A DNA stretch of 64,000 nucleotides from Deroplatys truncata. Taxonomy: Eukaryota; Arthropoda; Insecta; Mantodea; Mantidae. A program made the position numbers and the translations under genes. Shown here piece by piece: positions 1-11,267 of the stretch; the stretch's first letter is position 1; each line of letters opens with the position of its first letter. The stretch is from assembly GCA_030765065.1 (NCBI GenBank), contig CM060979.1, positions 13,855,001-13,919,000 of the forward strand, given 5' to 3'. The notes under the pieces are model-generated. The model worked only from the letters and a program-made list of their open reading frames with translations, had not been told where the DNA came from and did no database searches.

Positions 1-244
1 ATGAACGAAAAAATACAAAATCTCAAATTCTTAATGCTGGTAGCATTACTGCGACAATTGGCAATATGTTCCCTCCCCTGAGGCAGTATTTTAATACCGG
101 AATAATTTCAATTGTATTTTATATAATAAGTAAATTAAATAACAGCCCGCCTTGAAACAATATGTATGTAATAATTGTTTAAATGTATGTAACAGTCATT
201 GCATATGCTTATTTTTATTGTAAAACATATTTTATAATGATTTA

Positions 245-345
245 TGATTTAGATTGAGTCACACTTTTTTACACTCACCTTCACTAATTAAAGTTAAATA
301 AAACAGGAAACGTTTTCGAGGGCATTCGTCCTCATCGTCAGCGAT
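245..345 (-). mobile_element. Penelope-like element tail nested in LTR-like repeat B
   Basis: The block from about TAGATTGAGTCACAC to the hammerhead-like motif matches the 3' tail of the Penelope-like element at 22458-24212 (same TTCACTAATTAAA and AAACGTTTTC stretches). It is absent from copy 2 of the host repeat, so it is a later insertion of a severely truncated element. Read on the minus strand it runs hammerhead motif first, then the tail. Confidence 0.6.
310..341 (-). ncRNA. hammerhead-ribozyme-like motif (PLE tail)
   Basis: On the minus strand the order is CUGACGA (341-335), one U, a stem-loop GAGGAC/GAAU/GCCCUC, then GAAA (317-314), then the self-complementary ACGU (313-310). This matches the core CUGANGA - stem II - GAAA - short stem III known from minimal type I hammerheads of Penelope-like retroelements. 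Stem II has one A-C mismatch and there is an extra U before it, so activity is uncertain. Confidence 0.5.
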
Positions 346-993
346 TTAATCTGTAATGTTTTATAATGTTATGTGAATACAATACATACTTTAATAATGC
401 AAGAGCTTTGAGAATAATAAGTTTTGAGTTGCTAACAATGAGGTAATAATGAGGTAACCTTGTAGCAATAATGAGTTAGAGTGTTTGAAAAGTTACCAGT
501 CATGATTATATCAAAGATAAGGTAAATTCAGTTTAATACAGTTTAAAATTAGCCAATCAATAGCAAGGAAAAAGTTTAAGTAAAGTGCAGATATTCTATT
601 GGACTAGAATTAGCTAATCAGAGACTTGAAATACCGAAGCTTACAAGGTTTAACCATTAAAGTTGCTCAGTTGCTGGCAAACCTTAGTAGTGAACAGATG
701 GAAGATGTGTTCTCTATGTGTGAATCGTAAAATATGTATACGCTCTAAGTGAAAGTATTGAAGAATCTCACAGCTCTTAAAAAGTGTAGTGCTTTTTAAA
801 AATGTGCAAGAATTAATAAAAGAAGTGAATTTAAAAACTTAAATTCTGTGATGTCTACAATCATTGTCACACCGCACCCTAATTAAGAGATACGTGACTC
901 TACAAACAAGACTGACGCAGCCGAGGCAAATTCAAACATAAATAATGTATAGAAGCAGTTTTAATAACAAAGTTAAATATTATAGTGTAAAAC

Positions 994-1499
994 TTGGAGT
1001 ATAATAACAAAAACACATCTTCAAATCAGCTTCTCATACGTAGCAGCATATTGCGTGATAACAGTAACTATTATGTAATCAACAAATTCAAACGGATGCC
1101 CAAAGCATGTTCCAGGAACTCCTTAAATGCAACTAAATAAATAATACGTAAAATACAATTACGTAAGCATACAACTTCAAGTTAAATAAACATTATGCAA
1201 CAACAAATATACTACTTCACCCAAATGTAAATTTCAATACAGGTGCTTGATGTGTGGAGTTGGAGTGGAGTGTGTATCGGAGGGGACTTGGCACTAATTC
1301 AGTGAATGCAGATATTGTACCTATGCCCCTTGAGGGGATGCTTCTGGGAGGGAGGGATGAGGTGAGAGGAGACACCGGGTGGCCGCAACCAGGAGTTATG
1401 GCACATCAGTGACAGGGCCCCTACAGTTTCCAGATTGAGAATCCCTGGCGGTTCGATAAGCAGACTGGGTACCCCATCCCACAAAGAGGGTCCAACAGC
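994..1499. other. unassigned sequence with a GC-rich block
   Basis: No gene was recognised. The part from about 1255 to 1499 is clearly richer in G and C than its surroundings (for example CCCCTTGAGGGG and GGGAGGGAGGG). It directly abuts the broken end of the TIR element that starts near 1500, so it may be an inserted fragment. An open frame on the minus strand across 1299-1529 resembles nothing known to me. Confidence 0.4.
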
Positions 1500-1907
1500 A
1501 ACAACATCAAAATTTGATAGAGTAAACATTATCTAAATGCATATCCATTATATTTCTGATCCCTCTAGTTGTACCAAGCTTTCATTCCTTTATTTAATGG
1601 CATACATTAAAGCTGTTTATTGTTCTTTGTTAATTTCCACCAGTTTTTGCTGTTCTTTGTAGATTTTGCCATTGATTTGAGGCAATAGCCAGTTTTGAGT
1701 TGCATATAAACAAACTACAGATGACCCTTTCACAGAGAAAGCAACGCTCAATGGATATGCAGGTATCCAGGTCTGAGGTTAGAAAGCACATTTATTACTA
1801 ATTTCTTCCAGTTTCATGCTTCCAGCTTGTGACTACACAGAGCACTAGTGGCTGTTTCATGTCACAGCCGCCTAGAATAATCTCTACATTGAAAAGTCTA
1901 ATATGCA

Positions 1908-2562
1908 CAATATTAGGGTGACCAGATGTCCTGCTTTTCGCAGGATACTCCTTTTTTTTTGACACCTTTTCCTGCTGCCTGCGAAGAGACTCTAAAACCT
2001 CATAAATATCCTGCATTTCAAAACCATCGTGCGAAAACTCCTGCGAAATTGAAAATATGCAATTTTTCCATCATTGTGCAAATGGCTTTTACGAAATAAA
2101 GGAAACAGTACCATTAAAAACTAACGTCCATAGTATAAGTTGGCAGCCTTATAAAAAAGTGTTGAAACTGAAATTGTGAAACTTCCGGTCCGTGTCCGTA
2201 TGTTGGTCTGTTTAAGTTTTTCAACAACTTACTGTGTAGTCCGTGTGTGGTGAAAGATAACTGTAGTGTATAACTTTCAGTAATTAATTATGCCGAAAGT
2301 TAAAGGAAAATGTGTATTAAACACTGAACTGCAATCTCTCTATCCATTTATTGTCCAGGATAAATCTAACAGTGATGTACTCTGCATGAAGTGTTCAGCA
2401 TTGTTTTCAATAGCAATTGGCAGAAAAAGTGAAATTTTACGACACATTCAAACAAGGAAGCACAAGCTGTCCAACAATGCTGCTGCTTCTAGCTCATCCC
2501 TTACAAAGCCTATCTCACTAACTTCTTAAACAAACAGCGACATTACATTGTTTTCAATATTA
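1908..2562 (+). mobile_element. hAT-like insertion with 8-bp flanking repeat
   Basis: This segment lies inside family C sequence and is bounded by the direct repeat CAATATTA at 1908-1915 and 2555-2562, the length expected for hAT target duplications. Its left end, GGGTGACCAGATGTCC, recurs as a similar GGGTTGCCAGATG at 8405. It carries the N-terminal zinc-finger reading frame described at 2290-2529. A matching right terminal repeat was not seen, so the element is probably 3'-truncated. Confidence 0.5.
2290..2529 (+). pseudogene. BED/C2H2-type zinc-finger N-terminus of a hAT-like transposase
   Basis: The 79-residue frame starts MPKVKGKC and contains a Cys-x2-Cys pair (LCMKC) followed by a His-rich HIQTRKHK segment, then a Ser/Ala-rich linker. 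This layout (short basic start, one Cys-Cys-His-His finger, serine linker) is typical of the DNA-binding N-terminus of insect hAT-like transposases. The catalytic domain and dimerisation domain are absent, so it cannot transpose itself. Family assignment rests on the finger pattern and the 8-bp flanking duplication; a cellular BED protein is less likely. Confidence 0.5.
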
Positions 2563-2735
2563 TGTAAGAATAATAAGAATGAGAAAGTTAAAACTTGGGC
2601 AAGTCTTCTTTCTCATTCCCAGGTCCCGGCAAGGTATCCCATTGATTGTGAACATTTGAATACATATATTTCAACTTTCTCATTCCCATTCTCATTGGTT
2701 GTGAACCAGCGTTTAAATTCCCCAACTGAGTCACA

Positions 2736-3580
2736 TTTTTACTTTCTGTACTACGTATAGTAAATAGAGGAAGTATTGTATTCCACCGAAAAATTCGATA
2801 CCGAGATTTCACCAGAAATACATGTTTTGAGACCCCCTGAATCCAAAAAAAGCATTTTTGGAAACATGTCCGTGTGTATGTGTCTGTGAACAGCATAACT
2901 CAGAAACAAACAGTCGGATAAACACCAAACTTGGTATTTAGGTTCAGTATCTTCCAGAGATGCGACACGAAGGTTTTCAAGAAAATCCCCCCACTCCAGA
3001 TTACCCTTTACATGGAATATTTTTCGAAAATTTTAATTTTCTCAAAAATGGCTCTAACGATTTTGATTAAAATATCATATGTTTAAGATATTGTCATGAG
3101 AAATGAAATGTATATCTCGAATTTTCTGGGAATGTTTCCAAAAGTATTCTTCATTGTGAATGACTTTTGCATAACTGGTAAACTATAAGAGATAGACAAA
3201 ATTTTACTACACGAAAACTGTAGATTGCATTAAAATACACAATTTATGTCATATACATTTCTTTTGTTGAGTGAACCGTTTTCGAGATATTGCTTGTTAT
3301 TTCCTTAAATTTTCCAATACTTATACTTTTTCTCAAATTCGTTATTCATTTTTTTTATGTCCTGGACATACAAAGAGAATGAAATGCGCCACATAGCAAC
3401 CAGCTGTTAAAATATTTGACTATCGCTTAAAACCTACCATATTCCCCTTGCATCTACAAGAAAATTAGCAATAAGATTAACATCTCGATTAACATGAAGC
3501 ATATGGAGAATAAGCGTTTGTAAAAATAGCTTGTACAAGAGTAGAGAAAGTCATGTGAGTGTAATGCATCAGATTTTTTT
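2736..3580 (+). repeat. family D repeat, copy D1 (full)
   Basis: This is a roughly 850-bp interspersed repeat. It starts with a T run and ACTTTCTSTACTACGTATAG, carries a TG/TCTG microsatellite about 135 bp in, has a long AT-rich body, an internal T run followed by ATGTCCTGGAC near 3350-3366, and ends with AGAGTAGAGAAAGTCATG and CACATCAGATTTTT-like sequence. The two ends contain an imperfect inverted repeat of ACTTTCTCTACT. At least ten full or partial copies occur in the window. No conserved sense coding frame is evident, so it is probably a non-autonomous element. Confidence 0.75.
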
Positions 3581-3699
3581 CTAGTAAACCATAAAATGTA
3601 CTGAAATTAATTTTGAAATAACATACCCTAATGGTGACTTACAATCTCGTAAGTACTTAAGTTCCAGGCTTCATTAACCACTATCACACCAATCAATGA

Positions 3700-3850
3700 T
3701 AATTAATCATTCTTCCACACAAACCGTGTGTAGGCTAAAGTTGGAGAGGTATCCATGGTTCAAATCGCAACTTTGACATTGAATTTTTCAGTCTGATTCT
3801 ACCTTCACAACCTTTAGCAGCATGTGTGAAAGAGCAGTTAATTATCACAC
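3700..3850. mobile_element. SINE fragment pair, inverted
   Basis: The plus-strand part contains GGTTCAAATCGC (a degraded B box) followed by TTGAATTTTTCAGTCTGATTCTACC, the body shared with the SINEs at 15010 and 36935. The left part (AATCATTCTTCCACACAAACCGTGTG) is the reverse complement of the SINE tail. The two pieces therefore sit in opposite orientation, like the pair at 30036-30312. Confidence 0.5.
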
Positions 3851-3888
3851 ATTACAGTGTCCAGTTCTCATGAAGGTTCTTTTTGCAG

Positions 3889-4165
3889 GTCATCCAGTGT
3901 AACCTCTAGTCCCAGCCATTCCCCTCGACAACCAAGGAAAACGTTACCAAGTTCAGCGAACATCCCCCCTTCCCCACCAGGACCTATAGACAACTCTGGG
4001 CTGGTTGCAGCTCCCACCTGCAAAGTAGTAACGCTTACTGGAGAGGGTGGAAAGCTGAAACGTAATCTGATGCTGGTGCGCTGGAGGGATTTTGAGCTCG
4101 TCCCTGATTCATTGTGGAAGGCACTGTTTCAGTGGTATGGTGGTTCCCCAGCTCTTCCCAGACAG
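3889..4165 (+). CDS. USP32: USP32-type deubiquitinase, exon: linker and end of DUSP domain
   Basis: The acceptor TTTTTGCAG ends at 3888 and the donor GTGTGT begins at 4166. The first base completes a codon from the previous exon, then 92 codons follow. A Ser/Pro-rich linker (SPSHSPRQP...) is followed by a DUSP-like end: a LTGEGGKLKR stretch, VRWRDFELVPDSLWKAL and WYGG. Vertebrate USP32 has a closely similar LEGGRLKR...DYEMVPEPVWRALYHWYG stretch. DUSP domains are non-catalytic modules beside the USP domain. The upstream part of the gene lies before the window. Confidence 0.85.
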
Positions 4166-4410
4166 GTGTGTTTATGAAATGTGTTTGGTTCTTCTTGTAC
4201 TTTCTTGTGTAATACATGAATTCTGACAATATTTTCATAACTGAAATGAGTTTAACGACTGTTCATTGCCATGTTATTTAGGACTTTAGGTCTAGAAATG
4301 ATTATCTCATGACAGCAGCTAAAAATTAAATTAACTTAGGAAAACTAACATTCATAAATATTTTTTGATTGGAATTATTGGGCTCTTCCCAGTGAAGTAC
4401 TCAATTAAAA

Positions 4411-4940
4411 TTAAAACAATAAAATTGGGCCGCACACACTTAATTTATTAAAATCAAACAGGATATACAGAACACCAATGGAAAAGTAAGCTGGGGAATC
4501 AATTGGCATTGTTGTGGAAAAATCCATGTTGGATAAACCAAAAGAAACATAGGAATCAGACTTTCAGAGCACTTCTGAAACTTAACAGATAAATTGGTAG
4601 TAGTGTACCATTTCTGGGAAGAACAACATGATATAACAAAGAAGTTGAATTATTAAAGAGCATTCAACGAAAAGTGGAGTTAACTAAGATATTTATGGGA
4701 AGTTTAGGATCACACAAAAATGTTAAAATTAACAGATTAATGAATTTCAACATGCCATTGGACGAGAACACCAACTTGAAGTTTGTCAAGAGTCCCTTGC
4801 ATCCATAAGAGGATATACAACAACCACCACCAATCAGTTGGAAAACTAACGATGCACATGATGGAAGTGGGAAACATATTTTAAGGTAATAACTTTTTTT
4901 GTGGTGTATAAGAGTGTGTGCGGCTCAATTTTATTAGTTT
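4411..4940 (+). mobile_element. Penelope-like element, 5'-truncated, with inverted tail
   Basis: The plus strand translates, with breaks, to a GIY-YIG-like end: CGKIHVG (4512 on), TKRNIGIRLSEH, then YHFWEEQHDI. This is the pattern of the C-terminal endonuclease of Penelope-like retroelements. The two ends are inverted repeats: TAAAATTGGGCCGCACACAC at about 4420-4440 and the complement of GTGTGTGCGGCTCAATTTTA at 4914-4933. Such an inverted copy of the tail recurs in other PLE remnants here. Reading frames are broken by stops and shifts. Confidence 0.6.
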
Positions 4941-5659
4941 TAGCTTTAATAAGATGTGTTGGAGACTATTTACATCATAGGCCAAGCATTCAGTACTGAC
5001 CAATCCACTTCTAGGCCTGTGTCAGTTTGAAACACTTACAGTTTACTTATCACTGAAGTCTTGTGAGAGTGGAATTATCATATCTAATTCATAATTGTTT
5101 GGAAATTGTCGCAGCTGATGCAATTTGTGAGTTAAAGAAACAAAGAAAAATTTTAAAGAACACCGAAGGCCATGCTAATGAAGATGGCATTGGTATACAA
5201 TAAATTGTATTAAATATTATTACATTGTTTTCATTTGATTAATATTTTTATGAAATATTCTTAGCAAATACCAGTTGTGGTTTTATCTAGTTTGGATAAT
5301 TTCCCTTGTCTGTGCTCTCATGAAATGTTTTAAATCATACTCGTGGTATTGGTAATCTAAATGCCTAACATTTTGTATGTTCATGTCGTGGTTTGTTCCT
5401 GAATTCACAGTTGTATCACAGCAACATTAAAATTTCACAGTGTAGGAAATTTGCATTAAGTACAAAAAGATAATTATGAATTCAACATAAAAACAAATCA
5501 CTTCATCTCAGTTTGCAGAATTTGCAGCCACAAAACATTCCAATCGTTAGATGTAACAAAGTAAATTCATTTTGGTTTTAATTACCAGTTTTACTTATTA
5601 GAAAAACATGGTTCATGACACCATAGTATTATTAATTGTGTAACACCTCTAACTTTCAG
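4941..5659. other. intron, no recognised element
   Basis: AT-rich intron sequence before the exon at 5660. No open frame, repeat or motif was recognised, apart from an ordinary pyrimidine-rich 3' splice site just before 5660. Confidence 0.5.
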
Positions 5660-5804
5660 GTTATCATGCCAAAAAACAGTCAGCAGGTGGAGTTGGAGCT
5701 TTATCCTTTAAATCTACGTTTATTGCGACATCAAGCACAGCCAGCACGTGCCCCACAGACTACTTGGTCAGGCATGGTGGGAGGCTATGGAGCAGCTGCT
5801 TTGA
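5660..5804 (+). CDS. USP32: USP32-type deubiquitinase, exon: DUSP-UBL linker
   Basis: The acceptor CTCTAACTTTCAG ends at 5659 and the donor GTAAGT starts at 5805. The exon holds 48 codons plus one base (phase 1), which joins the next exon at 20508. The product starts VIMPKNSQQVELELYP and continues LNLRLLRHQ, matching the USP32 segment just after the WYG motif (LELFPRYLLFLRQQ in the vertebrate protein). A Gln/Pro/Thr linker ends the exon. The following intron is 14.7 kb and full of transposons. Confidence 0.85.
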
Positions 5805-6209
5805 GTAAGTTTGTTTCTCCGTCTTCTTTCCTCTCCTGTAGCATTTTCTAGTCAAAATACTGACAAAACTTTCATTACATCAAGGTCAGTAAATTTGTTT
5901 TATGTGCATATTGTAATACATCTTGTGTGCATTGCAGGAAATATGTGGTATTAATACAGTAGAATCTTGTTAGTACGTTTTTGCAGGGACCCAAGGATTT
6001 GATGTCATAGACGGGAAAACGTGTTAACGAAAATACAAAATCTGCAATTTAAGAACATAATTATGTAATAAAATCTAATAATTACTATGTTTTCCATGGG
6101 GTATTGAAATCGATATGAATCCATTCCGTACTAAATACGATCTGGGTTTCCATGCTAAATTCAATATGTATTCACAGTCCGAGAATAAATAATTCAAGCT
6201 TTTATGTTA

Positions 6210-7483
6210 CAAGGGCTGTCCCAGAAGTACCCGACCTAACAAAGAAAACACAAACATCTTTATTTCTCTACATAGTCTCCTTTCAGCTCGATACACTTTT
6301 CCCAGCGATGTTCAACAGCTTTGATACCCTGTTTATAGTGAGAACCGTTGAGTTATGCAAAATAACCATCAACTGCAAACTCCACCTCTTCATTGTTGGC
6401 AAATCTTTTACCATCAAGCCATTTCTTCAACTTTGTAAACAGAAAATAATCAGAGGTGGCTAAGTCTGGTGAATAGGGTGCATGAGGAAGCAATTCAAAC
6501 TTTAACTTATTGATTTTGGCCATAGCGATAATGGATGTGTGAACTGGTGCATTGTCTTGATGAAACAAAACTTTCTTTTTCGTTAAATGCAGCCGGTTTT
6601 GCTTGATTTCATCATTCAAACACTGCAATAAGTTTGCAAAATACTCGCCATTGATTGCTTTTCCTTTTTGAAGATAATCAATGAAAATTAACCCTTGCGC
6701 ATCCCAAAAAACTGGCGCCATGACCTTGCCTGCAGATGGAACTGTCTTCGTTTTCTTTGGAGCTGATTCTCTCCTTTCAATTCACTGTTTTGATTGCTCC
6801 TTCATCTCAGGTGTGAAGTGATGGACTCATGTTTCATCCATGGTTATGAATCGATGTAAAAACTCTGCTTTATTGCAGCAAAACATCGCCAAACACTCGA
6901 CTGAAACATCCTCACGATGCTGCTTTTGTTCCATTGTGAGTAAACATAGCACCCATCTTGTGCAAGGCTTTTCATGCCCAAAATTTTCAGTTAGTATACA
7001 ATGTGCAGCACTTTTTGAAATGTTACGATGTCTCCAAGCTTGCACACTTTCAGTTGACAGTCATCCAATACCATTTTGTAGATTTTCTTCATAATTTCTG
7101 GCGTGGTCACCTCATTTGGCGACCACTGCGATGTTTGTCTTGGCAGCTCGTACGGCCTCGCTTAAACTCTGCCACCCAATATTTTACTGTTGTAAACGAA
7201 GGAGCAGACTCCCCCAGAGTAGAATCTAGCTCAGCTTTAATATTAGTTGGACTAAGACCTTTCAAATGAAAGTATTGTATCACATAACGATGGCCAGTTT
7301 TATCCATGTTTACAAATTTGCTGAGAGAGTTCACTATTAATGGCTGCCAGACAATTACTAAACAATGGAGCATTGTCAAACTTCAAACTTAAGCTTTATA
7401 AGGGTGGTACTTTGTACCATAGTCATTTTTTTGAAACAGCCGCTATATATACGTCAGGTCGGGTACTTCTGGGACTGCCCTCG
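6210..7483 (-). mobile_element. mariner element M1 (decayed)
   Basis: Terminal inverted repeats start CRAGGGCTGTCCCAGAAGTA (left, 6210) and end as its near complement (right, 7483), each followed or preceded by TA (6208-6209 and 7484-7485). The minus strand carries a broken mariner transposase: a helix-turn-helix start at about 7310-7110, then the catalytic part at 6721-6353 with HQDNAPVH and HAPYSPDLATSDYFLF, which gives the mariner D34D spacing. Frameshifts separate the pieces, so it is not autonomous. It is nested in pogo-type element A. Related copies are at 21541-21963 and 31552-32836. Confidence 0.85.
6353..7310 (-). pseudogene. mariner transposase, broken (M1)
   Basis: The N-terminal piece begins MDKTGHRYVIQYFHLKG and contains the paired-like helix-turn-helix region with EFKRGRTS. 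The catalytic piece begins MAPVFWDAQGLIFIDYL and reaches FANNEEVEFAVDGYF, ending at a stop at 6353. The second and third catalytic aspartates are visible (DNAPVH and the SDYF aspartate, 34 residues between them). Shifts and stops between about 6720 and 7107 break the first catalytic aspartate region. Confidence 0.8.
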
Positions 7484-8248
7484 TATGTTGGTCAACTTGC
7501 AAATTATGGAACGATAAAAGGGGCTTTGCTGTGTGTTTTATTACATATGTGATAATTTCTCCTAAAAAAAAAAGAAAAACCAAAATAACAAGCATGCAGC
7601 ATGTTACGAGTGGAGTGGAAGATAGTATCGGTGGCGTATTCAATACAATTTGAATACAGAAAGTGTTTCCATGCAACAGATTTCGATCCGATCGTATTTT
7701 CCAAGAGGAAAGTTTTGTTTTAGCATTTTTCCCTTCTTCAAAAGCGGTTTCAATCAGTTAACGTTTGCTAACAGTTGTATTTAAGTTTGATACAGGAATG
7801 TTTAACTTGCGCGCTATATCCATGCGTTTCATATTTGGGTTGCAATCTACTTCTTCAAGGGTTTTCAGTTTTACACGGTTGGTTATTTGCCGCACTTTCT
7901 TTTTTTCCATTGCAAATGAAAAGTTAAAATACAATCTATGTATGTTTGGTCAACACATAATAGTCGACGCCAAGCTAAAGCATTCTCTATCCCGCCCACA
8001 CAAATCATGTCACACCAATATTTACATACATGCATGTCTTTGGCTGGCGGTCTCCACTCAGTGACCAAGGATTGACCAAATTAGCGAATGAGGATGTCAA
8101 ATTTCGAACATAGTAAGTGGGACTGAGAAAACATACTAAAAAAACGTTATTTATTACATTTGGTGATTTGGTGCCGGGACTTGTATAATTCAACTTAATA
8201 CATGGGAAAACATGTTAATGAGGAACGTTCTAACAAGATTCCACTGTA

Positions 8249-8986
8249 GTTACAGTTTATTTGCAAAGTACACTTACATTACAAACAACTGCAAACAGAT
8301 GGCTTAAGGTACATTAAGCAATCAAAAGCATCCACACATCCACCTGAAACTGCAGCTGAATTTTGTTCATGGATTCTTCTAATATAGTGATATTTAATAT
8401 AGGGTTGCCAGATGCTCTACTTTTATGACAACCTCAGATAGTGGTGATGGGCAAATCGAATGTTTCACACTATTGAAGTGGCAAATGATAGTTACCTGTA
8501 ACAGCTGAATGTTTTCATAATGTTTGGTTCTGCATTGCTTTGTAATGGTTTTTGCAGCACATATATCAGTACAGAGTTCCCATGTGGTCTGGAAATGAAA
8601 TTTTGGTACTAAAAGTGTATTTGTTGAGCAATCTATGAAGTTAAAGATGTACAGTATACAGTTATTGATTGCACAGTTTATTCATATATGTGTATCATGA
8701 TTGTGTTCCACTAAGTTATGTTCTACGTTGAGATTAATTGAGCTAAATTACTAAAATACATTTATTAAAGCATTACTAGCTTCTATTCCAGAAGCTTAAA
8801 ATCTGTGTAACTCTGGGAAAATTGCTTTGCTCATGATTGTAGTGAAATGTAATGGTCTTTCTAGAAGAAGGTGGAAAGGAAGTATTGAAAAGGGAATGAA
8901 AACATGAGATAATGCAGTATATACATACATTTAACTAAATAAGGGGGGAAATCTTCTACGTTACCTTTTAAGCTTTTACTTTTAAG
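8249..8986. other. intron between pogo elements; hAT-like end at 8405
   Basis: No gene was recognised. At about 8405 the sequence GGGTTGCCAGATG resembles the left end of the hAT-like insertion at 1916, so a short remnant or MITE of that family may start here. A 25-bp string at 8710-8734 recurs exactly at 12599-12623. Confidence 0.4.
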
Positions 8987-8988
8987 TA

Positions 8989-11161
8989 CAGTAAAATCTC
9001 GTTAGTACGTTTTTGCGGGGACCCAAGGATTTGGACATCATAGATGGGAAAACGTGTTAACGAAAATACATAATCTGCAACTTAAGAACATATTTATGTA
9101 ATAAAATCTAATAATACATCTTACCTCAAAAACGGATGTGAAATACAGACACTATTTACATTGGTTTGAAATACATATCGATAGTTGATTGCTTTGTTGG
9201 TTTTAATGCCAAAATTTTACTGTCCATCTTGTTTAGTAAAGTCATTACATCATCATCAACTTCGAAACTGCACACATATCGCTTCACTATGTCCATTGCC
9301 TGCATGGCTTCTGACACTGTAGGTACTGGCTCAGGATCTGGTTCATCGTCACTTTCGTCTCCCACTAATGCTTCATCTTTCACTTGTTCTTCAAGTATTT
9401 CATCTATCGTCGCTGTTTCACACACTGGAATTTCATTGTCAATGTTTACATAGTTTTCGAAAGACACGCCAGCATCGTCTGCTATTTGGCGCCATTCTTC
9501 ACTCTCGGAAAACTCGTCTTCCTGCATAATTTCATCACCAAGAACTCGGCAAAAACCGGCTTTATTAAAGCAGTTCCTAATGGTATCTTGCGTCACACAA
9601 TCCCAAGCAGTTCTAATAAAATGCATGGCATCTAAGACGGTGATTTTTCTTGTCGTCGATTTCAGTGCAGCCAACCTTCTCTGTACCAGCCTCTTACGAT
9701 AAGCATGTTTCATGCACCGAATTATGCCTTGATCTAAAGGTTGTAGCTTACTCGTGCAGTTTTGCTGGGAAGAAAATGATCTTTATGTTTCTTAAATTTG
9801 AAACAGTTGGTGGATGAGCAGCACACTGATCAATAAACAGTGCAATTTTCCTACTTCTTATGCCCAGTCTTGCGTCCCATGCTCGTAAGAAATTTTCAAA
9901 GACGGCAGAAGTTATCCAGTCTTTTGTGTTGGAAGTGTACTTACATGGAAAAGATCTCACATTCTTAAAACATCGCGGATTGCGTGCTTTTCCAATAACC
10001 AGTGGTACCAATTTCTCCGTTCCGCTTTCATTACAGCACAACAAAACTGTAATCCTCTCCTTGTTAAGTTTCCCACCGTGGCACTTAGTGCCCTTAAAAT
10101 CCAGGGTTTTGTCTGGCAAAAGATGGAAAAATAGTCCTGTTTCATCTGCATTATACACATCATTGGGGCTATAGTCTTTCAAAATTGACGGGAGCGTTGT
10201 ATTTTTCCACATTTCTATGTTTTCACACAGTGAGCGTCAATATCTACGGCAGCAGCCTCACCTCGCAAACATCTGTAGACTAAGCCATGTCGATTCTTGA
10301 ACCTTTCAATCCAGCCATTGGACGCTTTGAAATCATCCAGTCCCATCTTCTGTGCTAAATGTGTTGCCTGAGCTCGAACCACAGTACAGTCTATTGGCAC
10401 ATTTGAAGCTCTAGCTTGTGTAAACCACTTTAGCAGAACATCATCTAATTCTGGAAACTGGCCAGGGCGATTACATTTTCTTTTAGCATTTTTTCCTTCT
10501 TCAAAAGCAGTTTCAATTAGTTTACGTTTGCTAACAATTGTGTTTAAGGTTGACGGAGGAATGTTTAACTTCCGCGCTATATCCACACGTTTCATATTTG
10601 GATTGCGATCTACTTCCTCAAGGATTTTCAGTTTTTCACTGTTGGTTATTTGCCGCACTTTCTTTTTCTCCATTGCGAACAAAAAGTTAAAATACTTTTA
10701 CGTTTCGTCAACACTCAACAGCATAAACTAACCACACCAAGCCACTGTTAAACTAAAGCGTCACCGCAGAACACCAAAGAGCGTCACTAAAGCATCCCCC
10801 CCCACACACACACAAAACGCGTCCCACAAATACGTACATGCATGGTATTGGCTGCCGGTTCCACCCCGCCTGGTTTGACCAAAGTAGTGAATGAGAACGT
10901 CTAACTTTGAATGTAGTAAATCTACTCCCGCTGGACCGTTACTTTTATGTTCTCAAAAATGACTATTAATACCGAAAGCGTTGGCATTGGCCAAAATAGC
11001 GAATGAGGGCATCAAACTTCGAACGTAGTAAGCGGGAGCGAGAAAACGTACTAAACGAACGTTATTAATGCATTTGATGCATTTTGTGCTGGGACTTTTA
11101 TAATTCAACGCAATACACGGGAAAACGTGTTAATGAGGAACGTGCTAACGAGATTCCACTG
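8989..11161 (-). mobile_element. pogo/Tigger DNA transposon B, near full length
   Basis: Terminal inverted repeats CAGTAAAATCTCGTTAGTAC (left) and the complement of CAGTGGAATCTCGTTAGC (right) are flanked by TA at 8987-8988 and 11162-11163. The 2173-bp element contains the transposase pieces at 10682-9156 on the minus strand. It is the parent type of the shortened copies A (5957) and C (19019). The transposase frame is broken, so this copy is probably inactive. Confidence 0.9.
9156..10682 (-). pseudogene. pogo/Tigger transposase, broken
   Basis: Three pieces follow one another on the minus strand. The first (10682-10215) has the KKKVRQITNSEKLKIL helix-turn-helix and a second CENP-B-type binding module (FTQARASNVPID...NGWIERFKNRHG). 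The second (10212-9748) is the DDE core: YNADETGLFF with the first aspartate, ERITVLLCCNESG, and LFIDQCAAHPP with the second. The third (9713-9156) has KRLVQRRLAAL, an acidic region with many Asp/Glu, and the end QSTIDMYFKP. The breaks near 10213 and 9715-9750 are small shifts or stops. Family: pogo/Tigger, which inserts at TA, as the flanks show. Confidence 0.85.
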
Positions 11162-11267
11162 TATTGTGATAATAGAGATTGTGATAAGTTTGGTGTAATG
11201 GGTGGTGGTAGGCTTTGAATGGAAACATCTGGCTGAATGAGACTGTGAGAATACTTCTCTTGTTGGT

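Larger units (their letters stand above)
79..993 (+). repeat. LTR-like repeat B, copy 1
   Basis: This is one of three copies of the same repeat in the window; the others are 25361-26151 (minus) and 63865 to the window end (plus). Copies share a start reading TGAGGCAGTATTTT, an early block with AACAGCCCGCC, a CCAATCA-type promoter-like block, and a late block GACGCAGCCGAGGCAAA. The TG start and the presence of primer-binding-site-like sequence just past the end of copy 2 suggest a long terminal repeat, but a clean CA end was not found. The copy is interrupted near 245-345 by a Penelope-type tail that copy 2 lacks. No coding sequence is attached here. Confidence 0.5.
1500..2714 (-). mobile_element. 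TIR element family C, partial copy
   Basis: The sequence is an inverted, diverged match to the longer copy at 29524-30603: shared blocks include the CACTAGTGGCTGTTTCATG region near 1845-1862 and the GTTTATATGCAACTC region near 1700. The end at about 2690-2714 carries GGTTGTGAACCAGC, the terminal repeat of this family. The other terminus is missing; homology breaks near 1500. A 0.65-kb insertion with an 8-bp flanking repeat splits it at 1908-2562. No coding capacity was recognised, so it is a non-autonomous element. Confidence 0.55.
5957..8246 (-). mobile_element. pogo/Tigger-type DNA transposon A, internally deleted, with nested mariner
   Basis: The ends are inverted repeats of CAGTRGAATCTTGTTAG type flanked by TA on both sides (5955-5956 and 8247-8248). 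The subterminal CGTTTTTGCRGGGACCCAAGG block matches element B (8989). Minus-strand sequence around 7920-7720 still encodes a degraded start of the same transposase (KKKVRQITN...). The rest of the transposase is replaced by about 0.4 kb of unrelated sequence (7500-7710) that is also present in element C at 19640-19900, so A and C belong to one deletion-derivative family. A mariner sits inside at 6210-7483. Confidence 0.8.
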
